From positions 20,352 through 84,351 of the forward strand of contig JAEEQH010000010.1 in the NCBI GenBank assembly GCA_016285245.1: a stretch of 64,000 bases of DNA, in the 5' to 3' direction. The translations under genes and the position numbers were made by a program. Position 1 is the first letter of the stretch, and each line of letters opens with the position of its first letter. Shown here one piece after another: positions 50,173 through 58,823 of this stretch. Below the pieces are notes generated by a model. It did not search any database and was not told the DNA's origin. It saw nothing but the letters and a program-made list of their open reading frames with translations. Origin of the DNA: Prevotella sp. GTDB taxonomy: Bacteria; Bacteroidota; Bacteroidia; Bacteroidales; Bacteroidaceae.

Positions 50173-51480
50173 ATGGAGGAACTGCTGCACTACACGTGGA
50201 AGCACCGCCTGCTGCCCCTGCAGCCGTTGGTGACGACCGACGGGCGGCCGGTGGAGGTGATAGACCCGGGGTTGCACAACCGCAACGCCGGGCCCGACTT
50301 CTTCAATGCGAAGGTGCGCATCGGCGAGACCCTATGGGTGGGTAACGTCGAGATACACCTGAAGGCCAGCGACTGGTACCTGCACGGCCACGATAGTGAC
50401 CACCGCTACGACAACGTCGTGCTCCATGTCTGTCAGACGGTTGACCGCGACGTGATGACCGCCGACGGGAAATACCTGCCGCAGTTGCAGCTCGACGTCC
50501 CTACGACAGTACGCGAGCACTATGAGGAGCTGTTGCATACCGACCAGTATCCGCCGTGCTACCGTATCATCCCCGACCTGTCGGCACTCACCGTCCACGC
50601 ATGGATGGCGGCGCTGCAGACGGAGCGGCTGGAGCAGAAGACGGAGGCCATCCGTCAGCGTGCCGAGCGGCTGGAAGGGTCGTGGGAAGCAGCGTTCTTC
50701 GTCACCCTGGCGCGCAACTACGGCTTCGGCATCAACGGCGATGCCTTCGAGCAGTGGGCCTACAACGTGCCGCTGTCGGCTGTGGGCCACCACCGCGACG
50801 ACCTGTTCCAGGTGGAGGCCATCTTCATGGGACAGGCGGGACTGCTGGAGCTCGATACCGTGCCGGCTCACTATCAGCAGGACGCGCTGAACGACGGCTA
50901 CTTCGCCCGTCTGCGCAACGAGTACCAGTACTTGGCCCACAAGTTCTCGCTACGGCCTATGGACGCCTCGCGCTGGAACTTCCTACGGCTGCGTCCTCAG
51001 AACTTCCCACACATACGCATCTCGCAGCTGGCGAACCTCTACTACCGTCAGAAAGCGGGGCTCAGCACCCTCATCGAGTGCAAGACCATTCAGGAGTTGC
51101 GCGAGCTGCTGACGTCGCAGGTGACGCCCTACTGGGAGACCCACTACACCTTCGGCTCGCTGAGTGCGAAGAACGAGAAGCACCTCAGCGTAGGGTCGCT
51201 AAACCTGCTGATGATCAACACCGCCATCCCGATGCTCTTCGCCATCGGGCGCCACCGCCATCGCGAGGAGCTGTGCGACCGTGCCTTCGACCTGCTGGAG
51301 CAGTTGCGACCTGAGAACAACTACATCATCCGTATGTGGCAGCAGTGTGGTCTCGCCGTCCGCTCGGCGGGCGACTCGCAGGCACTCATCCAGCTGAAGA
51401 AGCAGTACTGTGACCGCCGCGACTGCCTGCGCTGCCGCTTCGGGTACGAGTATCTGCGGAAAACCGATGATTCGAAATAA
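50173..51480 (+). CDS. DUF2851 family protein
   Basis: 435 residues from the ATG at 50173 (a GTG two codons earlier is possible). Matches the DUF2851 family by EELLHYTWKHRLL, PGLHNRNAGPDFFNAKVRIGETLWVGNVEIHLKASDW and the C-terminal YCDRRDCLRCRFGYEYL, whose three cysteines suggest a metal site. The GPDF-x(n)-GNVEIH pattern recalls PD-(D/E)XK nuclease-like cores (D and E-H), which is inference. No signal peptide, so cytosolic. Function unknown. Confidence 0.8.
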   Translation: MEELLHYTWKHRLLPLQPLVTTDGRPVEVIDPGLHNRNAGPDFFNAKVRIGETLWVGNVEIHLKASDWYLHGHDSDHRYDNVVLHVCQTVDRDVMTADGKYLPQLQLDVPTTVREHYEELLHTDQYPPCYRIIPDLSALTVHAWMAALQTERLEQKTEAIRQRAERLEGSWEAAFFVTLARNYGFGINGDAFEQWAYNVPLSAVGHHRDDLFQVEAIFMGQAGLLELDTVPAHYQQDALNDGYFARLRNEYQYLAHKFSLRPMDASRWNFLRLRPQNFPHIRISQLANLYYRQKAGLSTLIECKTIQELRELLTSQVTPYWETHYTFGSLSAKNEKHLSVGSLNLLMINTAIPMLFAIGRHRHREELCDRAFDLLEQLRPENNYIIRMWQQCGLAVRSAGDSQALIQLKKQYCDRRDCLRCRFGYEYLRKTDDSK

Positions 51481-51521
51481 CGTCATAACGTTAAACCGTC
51501 CTAACGATATCACGAAAGAAA

Positions 51522-51920
51522 ATGAATTATATCTTCGAGACAAGGATGCAGGTGCGCGACTACGAGTGCGACATCGAGGGCATCGTGAACAACGCCAACT
51601 ACCTGCACTACTGTGAGCACACCCGCCACCTGTTCCTGCAGCAATGCGGACTGAGCTTTGCGGAGATGCACCGCAAGGGCGTTGATGCCGTCGTGGCCCG
51701 CATGAACCTGCAGTACAAGACGCCGCTGCGCCCCGACGACGAGTTCATCTCGCGTCTGTCGCTGACGAAGGAAGGCATCAAGTTCGTGTTCCATCACGAC
51801 ATCTTCCGTGCCGCCGACGAGGTGCTCTGTTTCCGCGGCGACGTCACGCTGGTATGCCTCATCAACGGCCGTCTCAGCGGCAGCGAGGACTACGACCGTG
51901 CCTTCGCGCCGTACCTCTGA
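51522..51920 (+). CDS. Acyl-CoA thioesterase of the 4HBT (YbgC-like) family
   Basis: 132 residues forming one hot-dog fold: YECDIEGIVNNANYLHYCEHTRHLFL, equivalent to the catalytic Asp-x-x-x-x-V-N/H-N block, then KTPLRPDDEFISRLSL. It hydrolyses acyl-CoA or 4-hydroxybenzoyl-CoA-like thioesters in the cytosol. Substrate not deducible. Length is standard. Confidence 0.88.
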   Translation: MNYIFETRMQVRDYECDIEGIVNNANYLHYCEHTRHLFLQQCGLSFAEMHRKGVDAVVARMNLQYKTPLRPDDEFISRLSLTKEGIKFVFHHDIFRAADEVLCFRGDVTLVCLINGRLSGSEDYDRAFAPYL

Positions 51921-51976
51921 GGGTCGCCGTTTAGTTTTTTTATGTCTAAAAATATGGCTGTTTGAAGATAAATAAC

Positions 51977-51984
51977 TACCTTTG
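51977..51984 (+). promoter_or_regulatory. Bacteroidota -7 box (TACCTTTG) for dut and its operon
   Basis: TACCTTTG lies 20 bp before the dut ATG and would drive dut, the TPR gene, DUF4292 and EnvC-like genes. Confidence 0.7.
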
Positions 51985-52004
51985 CAGCCTAAAATAAGTA
52001 ATGT

Positions 52005-52439
52005 ATGGTGATTAAAGTAGTCAACCGTGGACATCAGCCACTCCCCGAGTATGCCACGCCGCAGAGCGCAGGCATGGATTTGCGTGCTAACCTCAACGAG
52101 GCTGTCACCCTCCAGCCGCTGGAGCGCCGGCTCATTCCGACGGGGCTCCACATCGCCCTGCCTGCCGGTTACGAGGCACAGGTAAGACCGCGTAGCGGCC
52201 TGGCCCTGAAGAAGGGTATCACGGTGCTGAACACCCCGGGCACCATCGATGCCGACTACCGCGGCGAGATAGGCGTGGTGCTCATCAACCTGTCGCAGGA
52301 GCCCTTCGTTGTCAACGACGGCGAGCGCATCGCCCAGATGGTCATCGCCCGCCACGAGCAGGGTGAGCTGACGGAGGTCGAGGTGCTCGACGAGACGGAG
52401 CGCGGCGAGGGTGGCTACGGCCATACGGGAGTGAAGTGA
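52005..52439 (+). CDS. dut: dUTP diphosphatase
   Basis: 144 residues with all five trimeric dUTPase motifs: [10 protein letters not shown] (1), [11 protein letters not shown] (2), [17 protein letters not shown] (3), GERIAQMVI (4) and [10 protein letters not shown] (5, C-terminal Phe replaced by Tyr-His context). It converts dUTP to dUMP and keeps uracil out of DNA. An ATG at 52001 is out of frame. First gene of a cassette that is conserved in Bacteroidota. Confidence 0.95.
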   Translation: MVIKVVNRGHQPLPEYATPQSAGMDLRANLNEAVTLQPLERRLIPTGLHIALPAGYEAQVRPRSGLALKKGITVLNTPGTIDADYRGEIGVVLINLSQEPFVVNDGERIAQMVIARHEQGELTEVEVLDETERGEGGYGHTGVK

Positions 52440-52465
52440 GAAATGATAGATGAGAAGTGAGAGAT
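52439..52465 (+). repeat. Family C-like leader of the TPR gene
   Basis: AGAAATGATAGATGAGAAGT-type string between dut stop and the TPR start codon. Confidence 0.55.
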
Positions 52466-54244
52466 ATGATTAGGTTAGTGGTTCTTCTTGTGGCTGTTTG
52501 CGGATGTTTGGGCGTCAACGCTCAGGCTCAGAACAGTCGTGTGCAAGTTGACCTGCCCTCTCAGCTCTTTGAAAACGTAACGGACAAGTTCGACCTCTCA
52601 ACTCTCAGTTCCCAGGTAAATGAATTCGATTCTTTCTTCCTCGAGGCGATGGTGCAGCGTCAGAAGGGCAACAACGATGCTGCGTTCGACCTGTTGCGCC
52701 ACTGCATAGAGATCAACCCCGAGGCCTCCGAAGCCTACTACTACCTGTCGCAGTACTACACGCTGCTGAAGGACAACGACAAGGCAATGGAGATGGTTCA
52801 GCGTGCTGCGGAGCTCAGTCCCGACGAGGTGACCTACCAGGAGACGCTGATGGACGCCTATATCAGTCGCCGCGACTATAAGAAGGCGGCTGCCGTGGGC
52901 GAGGTCATCTACGACCGCCATAAGGACCGCGAGGACATCCTCGAGCTCCTCCTCCGCCTGTATAGTCAGGTAGAGGACTACGACAGCGCCATCGGTATCC
53001 TGAACCGCCTGGAGACCATCAACGGCAAGAGCGAGCGCCTGTCGTACACCAAGAGCGAGATCTACTCGCGCAAGGGCGACAAGGAGGCTGCCATCGCCGA
53101 GATGAAAGGGCTGTCGGAGCGCTACCCCAACGACATGGGCTACCTGGCGATGTATGGCGATATGCTCATGATGAACAACCAGACAGAGCAGGCCCTCGAC
53201 ATCTACCGACGCATACTCCAGGAGGAGCCGCGCAACGTCAGGACGCTGGTGTCGATGCTGAACTACTACCGTGAGGCCGGCGACTCCGTGGCTGCCGACA
53301 CGACACTCGAAGGCCTGCTGCTGAACCCCGACGTGCCGACGGAGCAGAAGATGACGCTGATGCGCCAGGAGGTGATGCGCAGCGAGGAGCTCGGCGGCGA
53401 CAGCACCCGTGTGCTGGCACTCTTTGCGAAGATGCTCGCCCAGCCGCAGGAGGATGCCGACATCGCCACCCTCTGTGCCGCCTACATGGGGCTGAAGGAG
53501 ATGCCGCGCGACAGCATCGCCCGTGTCCTTGAGCAGGTGCTTGAGATAGAGCCCGACAATGCCGGCGCCCGTCTGCAGCTCGTGTCGTACGCCTGGAACG
53601 ACGACGACAACGACCGCGTCATCAGCCTCTGCCAGGAGGCCCGCGAGTATAACCCCGAGGAGATGGCATTCTACTACTACCAGGGGATGGCCTACTACAA
53701 GAAGAACGAAAAAGACCAGGCGCTGAGCGCGTTCCAGAACGGCATCGGCGTCATCAACGACGACAGCAATCCCGAGATAGTCAGCGACTTCTACGCCATT
53801 ATGGGCGACCTGTTGCACCAGAAGGGACTGGCGCGCGAGGCTTTCGAGGCCTACGACTCCTGTCTGCAGTGGAAGGACGACAACATCATGTGCCTGAACA
53901 ACTACGCCTACTACCTCAGCGAGCGTGGCGAGCAGCTGGAGAGGGCCGAGCAGATGAGCTTCCGTACGCTGAAGGCCGACCCGAAGAACGCCACGTACCT
54001 CGACACCTACGCCTGGATACTCTTCATGCAGAAGCGCTATGCCGAGGCGAAGGTGTACATTGAGCAGGCTCTGCAGAACGACAGCGACGTCTCCGCCGTC
54101 ATCGTCGAGCACGCCGGCGACATCTACATCATGAACAAAGAACCTGAGCGCGCCCTCGAACTGTGGCGACAGGCACAGCAAGCCGACTCGGGAAACAAGA
54201 TACTTGCAAGAAAAATTAAACTCAAAAAATATATCAAACAATGA
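52466..54244 (+). CDS. Tetratricopeptide-repeat protein, exported
   Basis: 592 residues from the ATG at 52466 (a GTG three codons earlier is open). Signal peptide MIRLVVLLVAVCGCLGVNAQ; the cysteine at 15 does not form a good lipobox. TPR units run almost to the end (for example NNDAAFDLLRHCIEINPEASEAYYYLSQYY, QALDIYRRILQEEPRN, CLNNYAYYLSERGEQLERAEQMSF). It probably acts as a periplasmic scaffold. Stop overlaps the next start by 4 bp. Its place between dut, DUF4292 and EnvC-like genes suggests envelope assembly. Confidence 0.88.
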   Translation: MIRLVVLLVAVCGCLGVNAQAQNSRVQVDLPSQLFENVTDKFDLSTLSSQVNEFDSFFLEAMVQRQKGNNDAAFDLLRHCIEINPEASEAYYYLSQYYTLLKDNDKAMEMVQRAAELSPDEVTYQETLMDAYISRRDYKKAAAVGEVIYDRHKDREDILELLLRLYSQVEDYDSAIGILNRLETINGKSERLSYTKSEIYSRKGDKEAAIAEMKGLSERYPNDMGYLAMYGDMLMMNNQTEQALDIYRRILQEEPRNVRTLVSMLNYYREAGDSVAADTTLEGLLLNPDVPTEQKMTLMRQEVMRSEELGGDSTRVLALFAKMLAQPQEDADIATLCAAYMGLKEMPRDSIARVLEQVLEIEPDNAGARLQLVSYAWNDDDNDRVISLCQEAREYNPEEMAFYYYQGMAYYKKNEKDQALSAFQNGIGVINDDSNPEIVSDFYAIMGDLLHQKGLAREAFEAYDSCLQWKDDNIMCLNNYAYYLSERGEQLERAEQMSFRTLKADPKNATYLDTYAWILFMQKRYAEAKVYIEQALQNDSDVSAVIVEHAGDIYIMNKEPERALELWRQAQQADSGNKILARKIKLKKYIKQ

Positions 54245-55086
54245 AAGCAACTAAGATCCTGACAATTGCCCTGATGGCCTTGCCACTGGTCATTAGCTCG
54301 TGTGGTTCCAAGAAGAAAGTCATTGACGACAGCAAGACACAGACCATCGTGACGGAGAACAACGTCCTGAAGAAAGTGACGGAGAACGCCCAGACTGTGA
54401 AGTTCATCACGTCGAAGGTGAAGTTTACGGTGGAGTACGGCGCGCAGAACATCGCCCTCACCGGTAACCTGCGCATGATGCGCGACTCCGTCATCCGTCT
54501 GCAGCTGATGGCCTTCGGCTTCGTTGAGGCCGGACGCCTGGAGTTCACCAAGGACTACGTGCTCATCATGGACCGCATCAACAAGCAGTACCTCAAGGCA
54601 CCGTTCAACCAGATTGACTTCCTGCGCAACAGCGGCATCAATTTCTACACGCTGCAGGCCCTGTTCTGGAACGAGCTCTTCGCCCCGAACCGCAACAAGC
54701 TGACGGCCGAGGACCTGAAAAAGTTCTCCACCCATGCCGACGGCGACAACATCGTCATCAGCCTTGAGGACGGCAAGCAGGAGTACAGCTGGCTCACGAA
54801 CGAAGCCGGTCTCATCAACATGGCCAACATTCTGTACAAGGACCGCTTTAACGGTAACACCCAGCTGAACTGGGACTATGTGGAGTTCGAGAAGCTGGAG
54901 AGCAACAACAAGACGTTCCCCAACAGGATGAACATCAAGCTGACCACGCCGAAGAAAGAGGTGAAGCTGGGCCTCGTCCTCAACTACATCGGGCACGAGT
55001 CCGACTGGGAGAAGTTCACCAACGTGTCCAACAAATACCGTGAGGTGACGGTCGACGAGATCCTGCGCCGCATCATGTCGCTGTAA
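54241..55086 (+). CDS. DUF4292 family lipoprotein
   Basis: 281 residues with lipobox VISSCGSKKK (Cys 21). The mature protein has the LolA/LolB-like half-barrel look of DUF4292 (KFTVEYGAQNIALTGNLRMMRDSVIRLQLMAFGFVEAGRLEFTKDYVLIMDRINKQY). It may carry lipids or lipoproteins at the envelope. Start overlaps the TPR gene (ATGA); 3 bp to the EnvC-like gene. Confidence 0.88.
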   Translation: MKATKILTIALMALPLVISSCGSKKKVIDDSKTQTIVTENNVLKKVTENAQTVKFITSKVKFTVEYGAQNIALTGNLRMMRDSVIRLQLMAFGFVEAGRLEFTKDYVLIMDRINKQYLKAPFNQIDFLRNSGINFYTLQALFWNELFAPNRNKLTAEDLKKFSTHADGDNIVISLEDGKQEYSWLTNEAGLINMANILYKDRFNGNTQLNWDYVEFEKLESNNKTFPNRMNIKLTTPKKEVKLGLVLNYIGHESDWEKFTNVSNKYREVTVDEILRRIMSL

Positions 55087-55089
55087 GCT

Positions 55090-56751
55090 ATGAGAGGCAT
55101 CGCCTTCTGGTTCCTGGCATTTAGCTTCTGGCTCTTGGCAGCCACCCTTCCTGCACAGACACGCAAGCCTGTGCAGAAGGCGCGTGCTACCACCACGCGG
55201 AAGGCACAGACCACGCAGAAGGCACAGTCCACCGCGAAGAAGCGGACGAACACCGCGAAGAAGACGACCACTAAGAAGAAAGGTACTCAGAAGAAGACCA
55301 CCACAAAGGCGAAGGCTACACCGCAGCCCACCATCAAGGGTCTCCAGAGCCAGCGGCAGCAGATTCGGCAGCAAATCAAGGAGCAGGAGCGCCGTCTGCA
55401 GAACAACAAGCGCGACGTGAAGAAGCGTCTGGAGAACCTGATGATCCTGAATACCGAGATTGCCGACAAGCGGAAGACCATCGACACCATCCGCCGCGAC
55501 ATCAACACCCTCGACGGCAACATCGTCATCCTCGACAACCAGCTGAAGACGCTGAGCAATGAGCTCGAGGACCGTAAGCAGAAATACCGCACGTCGCTGC
55601 GCTATATGCACCGCAACCGCTCGCTCCAGAGCCGCCTGATGTTCATCTTCAGTGCGAAGAACTTTACGCAGATGTACCGCCGTCTGCGCTTCATGCGCGA
55701 GTATGCCGGCTACCAGCGTGTACAGGGCGAGGCGGTGAAGGTGATGCAGGAGCAGGTGGCCGAAGCCCGTCAGGAGCTGACTGCCGCCAAGCGCCAGAAG
55801 AACGACCTGCTCTACCGCGACGTTCAGGAGCAGAAAGCCCTGGAGGGCAAGCAGGAAGAGCAGAAGCAGGTGGTGAGCACGCTGCAGAAGCAGCAGAAGA
55901 CCATCGAGGGCATCATCAGCGAACAGCGTAAGAAGGACATCGCCCTGAACGCCCAGATCGACAAGCTCATTGCCGAAGAGGTGGCGCGTGCCAAGGCCCG
56001 TGCTGAGGCCGAGGCCCGCAAGAAGGCCGCCGAGGAAGCTGCCCGTAAGCGTGCCGCCGAACTGGAGCGCAAGCGTGCTGCTGCCGAGGCTGCCCGTCGC
56101 GAGAACGAGCGCCGCATTGCCGAGGCGAAGGCCCGCGAGGAGCGTGCCAAGGCTGAGGCCCGTGCCGCCGCCCGTAAGAGTGCTGAGGAGAAGGCTGCCG
56201 CCGAGCGTGAGGCACGTGCCGCCGAGAATGCCCGCCGTGAAGCCGAGCGCCAGGCTGCTGCCGACGCTAAGGCCCGTGAGAAGGAGATGGCCGAGGTGAA
56301 GAAGGAGGCTAAGCAGGAGACCTATTTCGTCTCCACCGAGGACCAACGCATCAGCGGCAGCTTCGAGAGCAACAAGGGCCGTCTGCCGATGCCCATCACC
56401 GGTTCCTACCGCATCGTCAGCCACTTCGGACAGTACAACGTCGAAGGCCTGAAGGGTGTCACCCTCGACAATAAAGGAATAAATATAAAAGGACAGGCGG
56501 GCGCGCAGGCACGTAGCATCTTCGATGGTGAGGTGAGTGCCGTCTTCGGCATCGGCGGCGTCATGGGCGTTATGGTGCGCCACGGCAGCTACATCTCCGT
56601 CTACTGCAACCTCTCGTCCGTCAGCGTGCGCAAGGGTCAGAAGGTGTCGACACGCCAGGCGCTCGGCACCATCGGCAGCGAGAACATCCTGCAGTTCCAG
56701 CTTCGCAAACAGGTGGCGAAGCTCAATCCCGAATCTTGGTTAGGTCGCTAA
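55090..56751 (+). CDS. EnvC-like murein hydrolase activator with degenerate LytM domain
   Basis: 553 residues. Signal peptide (about 1-22) is encoded by a direct repeat (FWFLAFSFWLLA). A Lys/Thr/Ala-rich basic stretch (about 25-80), long coiled coils (about 85-260 and an Ala/Arg/Glu-rich region about 295-400) and a C-terminal M23/LytM domain (about 430-553) follow. The zinc ligands are missing: the usual H-x3-D reads LDNKGINI, and the HxH reads LQFQL. This is the pattern of EnvC-type proteins, which activate cell-division amidases instead of cutting peptidoglycan. Last gene of the dut cassette. Confidence 0.85.
   Translation: MRGIAFWFLAFSFWLLAATLPAQTRKPVQKARATTTRKAQTTQKAQSTAKKRTNTAKKTTTKKKGTQKKTTTKAKATPQPTIKGLQSQRQQIRQQIKEQERRLQNNKRDVKKRLENLMILNTEIADKRKTIDTIRRDINTLDGNIVILDNQLKTLSNELEDRKQKYRTSLRYMHRNRSLQSRLMFIFSAKNFTQMYRRLRFMREYAGYQRVQGEAVKVMQEQVAEARQELTAAKRQKNDLLYRDVQEQKALEGKQEEQKQVVSTLQKQQKTIEGIISEQRKKDIALNAQIDKLIAEEVARAKARAEAEARKKAAEEAARKRAAELERKRAAAEAARRENERRIAEAKAREERAKAEARAAARKSAEEKAAAEREARAAENARREAERQAAADAKAREKEMAEVKKEAKQETYFVSTEDQRISGSFESNKGRLPMPITGSYRIVSHFGQYNVEGLKGVTLDNKGINIKGQAGAQARSIFDGEVSAVFGIGGVMGVMVRHGSYISVYCNLSSVSVRKGQKVSTRQALGTIGSENILQFQLRKQVAKLNPESWLGR
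55110..55145 (+). repeat. Direct repeat encoding the EnvC signal peptide
   Basis: CTTCTGG(T/C)TC(C/T)TGGCA occurs at about 55106 and again about 20 bp later, giving FWFLAFSFWLLA. The same phenomenon as families A to C: low-complexity DNA used as coding sequence. Confidence 0.55.
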
Positions 56752-56802
56752 CGGCCGCTACCCGCAGGCTGGGGTAGGGCGTTGGGCGACGTTGTCAGGC
56801 CG

Positions 56803-57858
56803 TCAGACGGAGAGCAGTCTGACGTAGGTGTCTATGGCATCGGCAATCTCGCTGATGCAGATGAACTCGTCGGCGGAGTGGCTGCGGCTCGACTGTCCCG
56901 GCCCCATCTTGAACGACGGGAAGGGCATCAGCGCCTGGTCGCTCAGCGTCGGCGAACCGAAGGGTGTCTTGCCCATCGCCTTGCAGCGCATGATCAGCGG
57001 ATGGTCCTCGGGGAAGCTCGACGAGTGTAGGCGGAACGAGCGTGCCTGGAGCTCGCACTTCTTCATGTGCTTGCGCAGGAACTCGAAGAGGTATTCGTTC
57101 TGGTAGTACTCGTTGGTACGGACATCGATGACGAAGTGCAGCTGGTCGGGCACGACGTTATGCTGTGTGCCGGCCTCGACCACCGTCACCGTCATCTTCG
57201 TAGGACCCAGCAGCGGGCTCGTCTTACGGAAACGGTAGTCGCGCAGCCAGACGAGGTCGTCGAGGGCCTCGTAGATGGCGTTCACACCCTCCTCGCGGGC
57301 GGCATGGCCGCTGACGCCGTGGGCATAGCCGTCGATGACCATCAGTCCCTTCTCGGCAATGGCGGGCTGCATCCCCGTGGGCTCGCCGACGATGGCGACA
57401 TTGACGGGCGGCAGCAGCGGCAGCACCCGGCTGAAGCCGTCCTTGCCCGACACCTCCTCCTCGGCAGAGCAAACCCACAGCACGTTGAACGGTCGCGGGC
57501 GGTCTTTCATGATGCGGTAAGTCATGAGCAGGCTGACCAGTCCGCCGCCGCAGTCGTTGGACCCCAGACCGTAGAGGCGGTCGTCCTCGATGCAGGCCTC
57601 ATAGGGGTTGCGCGTCCACGTGCTTACGGGCTTCACCGTGTCGATGTGGGCGTTGAGCATCACCGTCGGCAGGTTGTTGTCCCAGTTCTGACAGCCTACC
57701 CAGAGGTTGTTGCCCTCGCGGCCGTAGGGCAGTCCCCAGCGGTCCAGGTAGCTTGCCATGACGTTGGCAGCCGCCGTCTCGTCGCGGCTCACCGATGGTG
57801 TCTCTATCAGCCGTTTCAGCAGTTCCACGGCATCGTTCACATAATCGTTCAAATTCAT
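56803..57858 (-). CDS. M20-family metallo-hydrolase, probably N-acyl-ornithine deacylase (ArgE-like)
   Basis: 351 residues. Zinc-site motifs: MLNAHIDTV (H and D), GLGSNDCGGGLVSLL (bridging Asp), CSAEEEVSGKDG (general base Glu and ligand) and VGEPTGMQPAIAEKG, with the dimerisation domain (GHAAREEGVNAIYEALDDL) and a final ligand in FKMGPGQSSRSHSADEF. The best fit is acetyl- or succinyl-ornithine deacylase of arginine synthesis; DapE-like activity is the alternative. It starts 1 bp after the recO stop, so the two are co-transcribed. It converges on the EnvC gene. Confidence 0.85.
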   Translation of the reverse strand: MNLNDYVNDAVELLKRLIETPSVSRDETAAANVMASYLDRWGLPYGREGNNLWVGCQNWDNNLPTVMLNAHIDTVKPVSTWTRNPYEACIEDDRLYGLGSNDCGGGLVSLLMTYRIMKDRPRPFNVLWVCSAEEEVSGKDGFSRVLPLLPPVNVAIVGEPTGMQPAIAEKGLMVIDGYAHGVSGHAAREEGVNAIYEALDDLVWLRDYRFRKTSPLLGPTKMTVTVVEAGTQHNVVPDQLHFVIDVRTNEYYQNEYLFEFLRKHMKKCELQARSFRLHSSSFPEDHPLIMRCKAMGKTPFGSPTLSDQALMPFPSFKMGPGQSSRSHSADEFICISEIADAIDTYVRLLSV

Positions 57859-57859
57859 A

Positions 57860-58642
57860 TTATATGGTGTTATACATTTCTTCCAAGACGGCGAGCGACT
57901 TCAGCTCCGGGAAGTCGGGCAGGTGGAGGCGGTAGTAGAGCACTGCCGTGTCGAGCAGGCGGCGACGGTCGTCGTGCGACATCCGGAACAGGTGCATCGT
58001 CGGGTAGTCCATGCGCATCAGCACCGCCATCTTCGACGCGTCCTCGGGCACCAGGAAGTCGCGGTGCAGCGGCGCCGTGGCGCAGAAGCGACCCTCCCTG
58101 AGGTCAAAGAACCGTTCCTCGCTCCTCGTTCCTCGTTCCTCGTTCCTCGCTCCTCGCTCTTCTCTCCTCTCTCCTCTTTCCTCGACATTCGGATAGAACC
58201 CGAGGAAGCGGCTCATGTGAATGAGGAACACCAGATGGAAGTTCGCTGCCGCCGCCGTGCAGCCGTCGAGCCACTCCACGCTGTAGCGAACGTAGTCGAA
58301 GAGCGGCGCGTTCTGCTGCTCACCCTTCAGGGCGTGGTACAGGAACTCGGCGATGAACAGGGCGATGCTCAGCTTCGTCGGCTCGAAGGGTATCGACATG
58401 TAGGGCGACAGCAGGCGGGCGTCGCGCATCTTCTGCAGCTGCACCTTCGGATGGTGGTCGTACTCCACCTCCAGCAGCGTCAGCGGCTGGAAGTACTGCT
58501 TCTTCAGCCGTCCCTTGGCCGTCTTGGGCATACTCGTGATGAACGAGAGCCTGCCCGACTGTCGGGTGAACACGTCAACGATGAGCCGTGTCTCGCCGTA
58601 CTTGAACGCATGGAGCACGATGGCCTCCGACTTCACTAACAT
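57860..58642 (-). CDS. recO: DNA repair protein RecO with repeat-encoded insert
   Basis: 260 residues from the ATG at 58642 (a GTG two codons earlier is open). N-terminal OB fold (SEAIVLHAFKYGETRLIVDVFTRQSGRLSFI), then helical domain (IHMSRFLGFYPN). RecO helps load RecA on SSB-coated gaps with RecR. Between FLGFYPN and FFDLREGRF, which are nearly contiguous in relatives, lie about 24 extra residues (EERGERREERGARNEERG...) encoded by a family B array. The zinc-type cysteines of some RecO proteins are absent. A clear in-frame insertion in a conserved gene. Confidence 0.93.
   Translation of the reverse strand: MLVKSEAIVLHAFKYGETRLIVDVFTRQSGRLSFITSMPKTAKGRLKKQYFQPLTLLEVEYDHHPKVQLQKMRDARLLSPYMSIPFEPTKLSIALFIAEFLYHALKGEQQNAPLFDYVRYSVEWLDGCTAAAANFHLVFLIHMSRFLGFYPNVEERGERREERGARNEERGTRSEERFFDLREGRFCATAPLHRDFLVPEDASKMAVLMRMDYPTMHLFRMSHDDRRRLLDTAVLYYRLHLPDFPELKSLAVLEEMYNTI
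58114..58184 (-). repeat. Family B GGAACGA array inside recO
   Basis: About nine 7-base units (on the minus strand GGAACGA, GGAGCGA, GGAGAGA variants), longest copy in the window. In frame with recO; a coding stretch of Glu, Arg, Gly, Asn. Confidence 0.88.
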
Positions 58643-58720
58643 GGCCACAAAATTACGAAAATAATGAGTAATAGGTATCCTTGTCTGGCAAAAAAATGTT
58701 AAATCATGCGTCGAAAAGGC

Positions 58721-58755
58721 AATTTCTCATGTCTCATTTCTCATTTTTCATTAAA
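58721..58755 (+). repeat. Family C TCTCATT repeat upstream of tRNA-Glu
   Basis: TTTCTCATGTCTCATTTCTC-type string just before the promoter of the tRNA gene; the same units encode SHSSLLISHS in dsbD. Confidence 0.65.
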
Positions 58756-58761
58756 AATACT

Positions 58762-58769
58762 TACCTTTG
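58762..58769 (+). promoter_or_regulatory. Bacteroidota -7 box (TACCTTTG) for tRNA-Glu and rpsT
   Basis: TACCTTTG 54 bp before the tRNA. No other -7 box is seen between the tRNA and rpsT, so one transcript may carry both. Confidence 0.65.
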
Positions 58770-58823
58770 CACCCACTTTTGCAAAAATCGTCAAACGATT
58801 ATTGTCAAATAGTAAATGGGACT

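Noticed and set aside
54124..56583. An 819-codon open frame on the minus strand opposite the TPR, DUF4292 and EnvC genes
   Set aside because: It runs opposite three well-supported genes, has no recognisable domain, and its low-complexity Leu/Gly/Val content mirrors the Ala/Arg/Glu-rich coding strand. An artefact of GC-rich third positions.
55090..56751. Active M23 peptidoglycan endopeptidase
   Set aside because: The H-x3-D and HxH zinc ligands are all absent, so an EnvC-like activator is the better call.
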